Source: Paratinospora sagittata
Lineage: Eukaryota; Streptophyta; Magnoliopsida; Ranunculales; Menispermaceae
Length of the DNA: 64,000 nt
Assembly (NCBI GenBank): GCA_035771175.1
Contig: CM069593.1
Location: 3,714,461-3,778,460 of the forward strand
Direction of reading: 5' to 3'
Part shown: positions 59,330-64,000 of the stretch, one piece after another
How the letters are laid out: every line of letters starts with the position of its first letter
Position numbering within the stretch: the stretch's first letter is position 1
The notes under the pieces: generated by a model
The model's input: the letters and a program-made list of their open reading frames with translations, nothing else
Told to the model about the DNA's origin: nothing
Databases searched by the model: none
Program-made: the position numbers and the translations under genes

Positions 59330-60830
59330 TCAGAAAAAAACCGCAACGGAATCATCATCATCTCTTACTCCACACTCATTGGTCAGACAAGTGGGAATTC
59401 TCTCAAACTGCTGGGCTGGTAACTTCTCAGCCAAAAAATGGCACACATGGAATTCAATAAGACCCACTTTAAAATCAACTTCGATTCCCTCACCAGGTAC
59501 CCAATAGTACAGCGTCTCAAACAAAATCCCAGAAACATCAGAAATGACTCCAAATGTCAGCTTCTCTTTGATCTTCCCACCAAAGTAAACGGGATTGTCA
59601 TAGTGAACGTAATACAGGTGCTCGAGTTCCACTTCAAACTCTCCATTATCAAAGAGTGAGTAGGATTTCACAGCATCAGGGAGAAGACCCTATGGAAAAC
59701 CAACTGGGGGAAAAGATCATGGAGGGTTGAGACGGGGTACTTCAAGGGTATCATGATTGAAGGAGAAAGCTCTGTGAAGAAGAAGAAGATTGGTAATGGA
59801 GAGAAAGAGGGGAATGAAGACCTGAGAAATCGCCATTTGCAGAGAACTGGGAAGTTTGAGAAGAAGAGTTGCAAATTAAAGATGAGTGATTTCTTTAATG
59901 AAGTAAAAATTTCTGCAGGTCTTGACGGGTGTGATTCTTCACAAAGTATATTTTTAATGATATTTGTATATTCAAAGGTCATATTATAAAATTTTATGGA
60001 ATCACTAAAACTTTTATTGGAATGAGAAACAAGTGTCACTGTTGAAACTCTTAATACTTAGACTACATTGGCTTGATAGCCACCGATTATGATTAACAAG
60101 CTAATCTTTTGAAAGTGAATTATAAAGATTCTTTTTCCTCTGAGTTTTTAAATAATCGATATGCCATGCCTGTAGATACTAACAGACACGGATTAAGTAA
60201 TCTACAACCCGTAATCAGGCTGTTTTGCACATCCTATTTATCTAATTTGTCTCTATCTTAAAAGAGGAGTCCCGAAACTTATTAGCTTTTTCTTTTTTTT
60301 AAAAAAAAGTTAATAAGCACAGCTCATTAAAATTGAACAATTCTTTTTTTTTTTAATAACTAAGAAATAGTGGGTTACCACCACATTAGCTGTCATGATG
60401 GGATCACAAATTGACATCGTAGAACATTAGGATATTAATGAATGTCATAATAGAAATCTGTTCATCACTTGCTCCTATGGTGGTTTAAGGACATTCCCCC
60501 TTGAACCATGAGGTTGAGGGTTCAAGTCTCCTTAGGCAGTTGTTTGTGCCATAGGTGGCTCAATACCCATGGTCTCTTGTGGGCTCTCTAGTCTCTATGA
60601 GCTTTGCATTGGACCTATTGAGCCCACGTGGTTTGGGCCCTCATATGCCCATAGTCGAATGCTCCTATATGAGTGGGTGTGGTCTCCCCCTAGTCCACAA
60701 AGGGCTAGCCCTGAGAGAACATGGAAACTGCCTCATATGTATAAACTTCTCAAAGATGAACTTCAACAATGTTTGTAATAATTCATATTCGATAACATTG
60801 TCTACAAATCAACTATGACAGAAATCTACA
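58740..60830. repeat. Tandem duplication unit A (DUF538 pseudogene and flanks)
   Basis: Unit A matches unit B (61010-62630) through the DUF538 gene, its upstream region, and a downstream tract starting TTATCTAATTTGTCT, continuing to a SINE-like sequence and AACATGGAAACTGCCTCATA. Its left flank (58790-59050) also matches the beginning of a third unit at 62940-63170. Offsets between A and B are about 1.87-1.93 kb. Confidence 0.85.
59330..59836 (-). pseudogene. DUF538 family pseudogene
   Basis: Broken paralogue of the intact DUF538 gene at 61207-61761. It starts MAISQVFIPLFLSITNLLLL, a signal-peptide-like stretch almost identical to the intact copy. Small deletions after the NHDTLE region shift the frame into an early stop (about codon 40). 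In the original frame the conserved GFPKGLLPDAV has become GFP-stop-GLLPDAV (AAG to TAG). Near the C-terminus an extra T in a T run creates another stop, removing the final 13 or so residues. The middle (VISDVSGILFETLYYWVPGEGIE and RIPTC) remains recognisable. The three lesions make expression of a normal protein unlikely, although a 113-aa fragment remains open. It lies about 1.4 kb downstream of its paralogue in the same orientation. Confidence 0.88.
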
Positions 60831-61206
60831 AAATCAGACTACACAAAGGGCTAGGACGTGTAGTTTAAGTGTTGATTTAGCCCCAATCGAACAGAGTGGA
60901 GGAAGCAGATTCATGTAGCCAACCCCAACTAAATGGGAAAATGCTTACTTGAGTCGAGTTGAGTATTTAAACCTTGCCAATTAGGATTTTCTATACTTTT
61001 TAGTCCTTGTATTCTCAATTGAATTCAAACACTTGGACAAGAAAAGCCCACGGATTCTTCTCACATTTCATACCAAAATCAAACCATAGTGACATAAAGA
61101 GTTCCCTTATATGAATATGAACACATGAGAACTTCTACATATACATGTGAACAACACGACAAATTCAAATTCAACAATCAGAAACATAGAAAATCAGAAA
61201 CTAACG
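59837..61206. other. Region between the two DUF538 copies
   Basis: It contains the upstream region of the pseudogene, a SINE-like tract with the box B sequence GGTTCAAGTC (60516-60525), the junction between duplication units, an RTE end (60850-60965, plus) and the 3' flank of the intact DUF538 gene. No further gene is seen. Confidence 0.6.
60850..60965 (+). mobile_element. RTE-type LINE 3'-end remnant at the duplication junction
   Basis: AGTTTAAGTGTTGATTTAGC and AGTGGAGGAAGCAGATTCATG encode the SVDLA..R.EW.K.IHV block of RTE ends; the terminus CTTGAGTCGAGTTGAG follows. It lies exactly between duplication units A and B. Confidence 0.7.
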
Positions 61207-61761
61207 TCAGAAATCAAAAGCGAGGTGGGGCCACTTCTCAGACAAAACCACAACATCATCAACATCATCTCTTCCTCCACACGCCATGCTCTGACAAGTA
61301 GGAATTCTCTCAAAATGCTGCACCGGCAACTTCTCAGACACAAAACGCAAATGAAATTCGATAAACCCATCTTTAGAATCAATTTCAATTCTAGAGATAG
61401 GTATCCAAATGAACAACTTCTTGGCCTGAATCCCAGAAACATCAGAAATGACTCCATATTTCAACTTCCCATTGATCTTTTCATCGTAGTAAACAAAATC
61501 GTCAAAGTGAACGTAACACCAACACTCTAGTTCCACTTCAAGTTCTCCATTATTAGATGGTGAGTAGGATTTCACAGCGTCTGGAAGAAGACCCTTTGGA
61601 AAACCAAATTGAGTGAGAAGATCGTGGACAGTTGATTTGGGCAACTTGGGTAAGCTTTCTAGGGCATCATCAATTGAGAAAGAGAAAGTTTTGTGAGGAA
61701 GAAGAAGAAGATTGGAAATGGAGAGAAAGATGAGGATAAAGAAGAATTGAGAAATAGCCAT
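61207..61761 (-). CDS. DUF538 family secreted protein
   Basis: Intact 184-aa plant DUF538 protein; members are small, mostly extracellular or vacuolar, often stress-induced, and their biochemistry is not established. The start is the ATG at 61759-61761: the frame is open two codons further, but without an upstream ATG, and the paralogue starts at the same position. Residues 1-28 (FFFILIFLSISNLLLL) look like a signal peptide. The DUF538 domain spans about 35-165, with the conserved LLTQFGFPKGLLPDAVKSYS, YGVISDVSGIQ, IEFHLRFVSEKLP and RIPTCQSMACG; two Cys lie in the last motif. There is no intron. It is the upstream, functional member of a tandem pair. Confidence 0.9.
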   Translation of the reverse strand: MAISQFFFILIFLSISNLLLLPHKTFSFSIDDALESLPKLPKSTVHDLLTQFGFPKGLLPDAVKSYSPSNNGELEVELECWCYVHFDDFVYYDEKINGKLKYGVISDVSGIQAKKLFIWIPISRIEIDSKDGFIEFHLRFVSEKLPVQHFERIPTCQSMACGGRDDVDDVVVLSEKWPHLAFDF

Positions 61762-62327
61762 TTGCAAAGAATTGAGAGAGTTTGAGAAGAAGTAGAATTT
61801 AGAGAAGAAAAAAGTAGGAGAAACTACTTGTTTGGAGTGACAACCAAGATTTCTTTACTGCATTAAAAGCTTTCTGAAATTATTTGACGGCTGATTTGGT
61901 TACTTGGAAAGCTATGTACGAAAGTTAAGAGTGATTCTTTTCAAAGCTATTTGGGATTTTTTTTTCTTAATCAAAGAAATTAATTGATCAATTGGGATTT
62001 GTTTATTTTAATGGTGTTTGTTTTGTTGAAAATTTGCAGAATTAAATTTATTTGGGATTTGTTTACTTTAATTCACACCCCGTAATCAAGTTGTTTTGCA
62101 AATCCCTTTTATCTAATTTGTCTTTAACTCAAAAGAGGAATCATGCAACTTATTAGCTTTTCCATTTTTCCCTTTAAAAAAAAAAAAAAAAACCACAACT
62201 CATTTAAAATTGAACAATTCTTTTTTTGAATAACTAACAAATAGTAGGTTACCACCACCTTAACTGTCATAATGGAATGACAAATGGATAGCTTAGAACA
62301 TTGGGATACTAATGGATGTCATAATAA

Positions 62328-62560
62328 AAGTTCGCGGATTACTTGCTCTAGTGGTTAAAGGCACGAGGTTGACAGTTCAAGTCTCCTTAGGTAGCTATTT
62401 GTGCCATGGGTGGCTCAATACCCATGGTTTGTTGTGGGCTCTCTATGAGCTTTACATTGGGCCTCTTGAGCCCACATGGGTGGGTGTGGTCTCCCCTCTA
62501 GCTCACAGGCCAGCCTTGAGAGAACATGGAAACTGCCTCATATACATAAACTTCTCAAAG
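62328..62560 (+). mobile_element. tRNA-derived SINE in unit B
   Basis: TTGCTCTAGTGGTTAAAGG fits a polymerase III box A and AGTTCAAGTCTCC, about 30 bp downstream, fits box B. The homologous tract in unit A (about 60466-60760) keeps box B, but box A is disrupted by an insertion. No clean poly-A or target duplication is seen. Confidence 0.6.
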
Positions 62561-63109
62561 ATGAACTTCAACAATGTCAAAAATAATTCATTTCGGATAA
62601 CATTGTCTACAAACATGAAAAGTGCATTTTCCATCTCCTAGCATTTCAAAATGAACTCATAGAGCCCTTTGCAACCATAACTTCCTGGACAAAGGTGGTT
62701 GGTTTCTCTACGGGCTTAGAGGATCATGTTTGGAAGTGTAGCAAAGCATAAATATCCAGAATTTTTAAAAAGATATAATATTTTTGAGTCTTGACGAGCT
62801 AGCTGAAGCATAATGAAACTTAAAAAGAGTGAACTGTTAAGAAGTGAAGGTATCAAACACCCATCAATGTGCATGTGGATCACCAAGGGAAGGCCCTCTA
62901 CACCTATTTGACAGAGAAACAGTACTTGTAATGTCACAAAAACAGAGTAATTCGATAAACCCAAATCAAATTCAATTATTTTTAACAAAGAAATCTAATG
63001 ATTATTCAAATTTTAGTAGTTAGCCTTAGAAATCCTAAAGAAACAATCAAGTATCTATTGCATTCATAAAAGAGAGTAACATGAATACTTTGGTATTGGA
63101 TACCAAGCA

Positions 63110-63490
63110 TTTGCACCCGGCATTGAAAGCATAAAAACCACAAGAAGAGACATCATGATAGGGATTAATCAGTAAATTGAATTTTGAGTTGTTGATTTTA
63201 TCAAAATTTCAGTTATTTAAATACACTAGGACTTTAGTTTTTTTATTTTTAGTAGGAGTCTCATTATTTTATTTGAGAGGATTGGGGTTTTGGTTGTTCT
63301 ATTTGATTGGGAATTTTATTAAGAGTTCTATAGGAAGCCTAACTCTTTATTTGAGTGTCTATAAATAGTTTGTAATTAGGTTGAAGAGAGAGAGTAGATT
63401 GAATATGAGTTGATAAAGTTATTTTTGTATTCTTCTTCTTACTTTTTTCTATTTCTTCTTCTTTATATTCAGTGTTGCACCACATCACTA
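63110..63490 (+). mobile_element. Copia-like solo LTR candidate
   Basis: TGTCTATAAATAGTTTGTAATTAG is a TATA-type promoter followed by a GA-rich stretch and a pyrimidine-rich region (TTCTTCTTC), the usual arrangement of a plant copia LTR. The insert splits sequence that is continuous in duplication unit A. Borders and target duplication are not resolved. Confidence 0.5.
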
Positions 63491-63524
63491 GTGACGGATT
63501 ACAAGGCATGAATATTGAATATCA

Positions 63525-63740
63525 TACTCTGCTCAACTAAGCCTTTTCTCAACTACATGAGGTCAACTACAAAAATCTATTTTCTTCACTCCACTTGTGC
63601 AAGGGCTAAGTCAATACTTAAACTACAAGTAGTGGACATCCTAGCCCTTCGCAAAATATGATTTGGTAGATTCATGTCATAGTTGATCTGACAAAGTTTT
63701 AAGTTGGCTATTAGCTACCTAATGCAACCCTCCTCTTCCT
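63525..63740 (-). mobile_element. RTE-type LINE 3' end
   Basis: CTCAACTAAGCCTTTTCTC, ACTACATGAGGTCAACTAC and GGGCTAAGTCAATACTTAAAC match, in reverse orientation, the copy at 60850-60965, and the match extends through CATCCTAGCCCTT. It sits within the third duplication unit. Confidence 0.7.
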
Positions 63741-64000
63741 TTATCCGAACTAGCTATGTTTAAAGATATGCAGATATACTCAACACAACCAAAATTAGGT
63801 ATGACTATCATAATGAAGAGAAAATTTTGTAGCACGAAAGCAAAGAGAATGATGTGGTTTTGTATTTTAAGAGTTGATAAGCAAAGGAACCATAGTCTCA
63901 TTCATTTCACTCACATCTTAGGAAGTTATGAACTGAGAACTATAACATTACCATAGGTCAATTAGACCAGGAAGTATTACCTCAACTATGAGACTAAATC

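Larger units (their letters stand above)
61010..62630. repeat. Tandem duplication unit B (intact DUF538 gene and flanks)
   Basis: Unit B begins at CAAACACTTGGACAAGAAAA, matching unit A from about 59185, and runs through the DUF538 gene to AACATGGAAACTGCCTCATA (about 62522). It lacks the left flank (58740-59170) of unit A. Confidence 0.85.
61762..64000. other. DUF538 upstream region and start of a third duplication unit
   Basis: The upstream region of the intact DUF538 gene is at the left. From about 62720 a third unit begins (matching 58740-59050), interrupted by an LTR-like insert (about 63110-63490) and an RTE end (63525-63740). It resumes at about 63790, where CATAATGAAGAGAAAATTTTG parallels 58950-58970. 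A third DUF538 copy may lie beyond the window. No gene is supported inside it. Confidence 0.6.

Overview
This window is nuclear DNA from a flowering plant, most likely a eudicot. The intergenic DNA is AT-rich, the genes have introns with GT-AG borders, and the proteins are plant-specific (a PsbP-domain thylakoid lumen protein, a GARP/MYBC1 factor, an ER-anchored bZIP). The retroelement remnants are plant RTE and L1 LINEs, copia-type LTRs and tRNA-derived SINEs. I cannot name the species. There is no sign of bacterial, organellar or viral DNA and no CRISPR.

Layout. 1-5340: intergenic, AT-rich, with a MITE and simple repeats. 5341-9689 (-): eIF2B gamma subunit, 12 exons, one GC-AG intron. 12041-14410 (-): exocyst SEC15A, intronless CDS with a leader intron. 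16911-20450 (+): PsbP-domain protein 6, whose first intron holds a copia-type LTR, an L1 remnant and RTE ends. 22370-25750 (-): unidentified two-TM plant protein. 26678-30498 (-): ESCRT-II subunit VPS22, 7 exons. 32650-35756 (-): bZIP17-type membrane-tethered ER-stress factor. 37414-40735 (-): choline kinase, 7 exons. 42623-52081 (+): R3H-SUZ protein with a 7.9-kb first intron full of nested transposons. 55992-56951 (-): MYBC1-like GARP factor. 58.7-63.9 kb: tandem segmental duplication carrying a broken DUF538 gene (59330-59836), an intact one (61207-61761), and the start of a third unit split by an LTR-like insert.

The genes are ordinary single-copy housekeeping and regulatory loci and do not form a pathway cluster. 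Loosely related themes are membrane traffic (SEC15A, VPS22), phosphatidylcholine synthesis (choline kinase) and the unfolded-protein response (bZIP17). From memory, SEC15A, PPD6, bZIP and R3H sit together on Arabidopsis chromosome 3, and bZIP17, R3H and MYBC1 on chromosome 2. If so, the window keeps an ancestral order that Arabidopsis split by duplication and loss.

The most informative non-genic structure is the transposon stack in R3H intron 1. An RTE LINE, recognisable by endonuclease and reverse-transcriptase motifs, is cut by a 1941-bp hAT-like element with an 8-bp target duplication and by a SINE-like retroposon. A second, 658-bp element of the same GGCG-rich family has its own 8-bp duplication. 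I found no convincing undescribed biological system. The best leads are this small hAT-like family, the DUF538 duplication, and bZIP-type motifs in the promoters of bZIP17, choline kinase and SEC15A.
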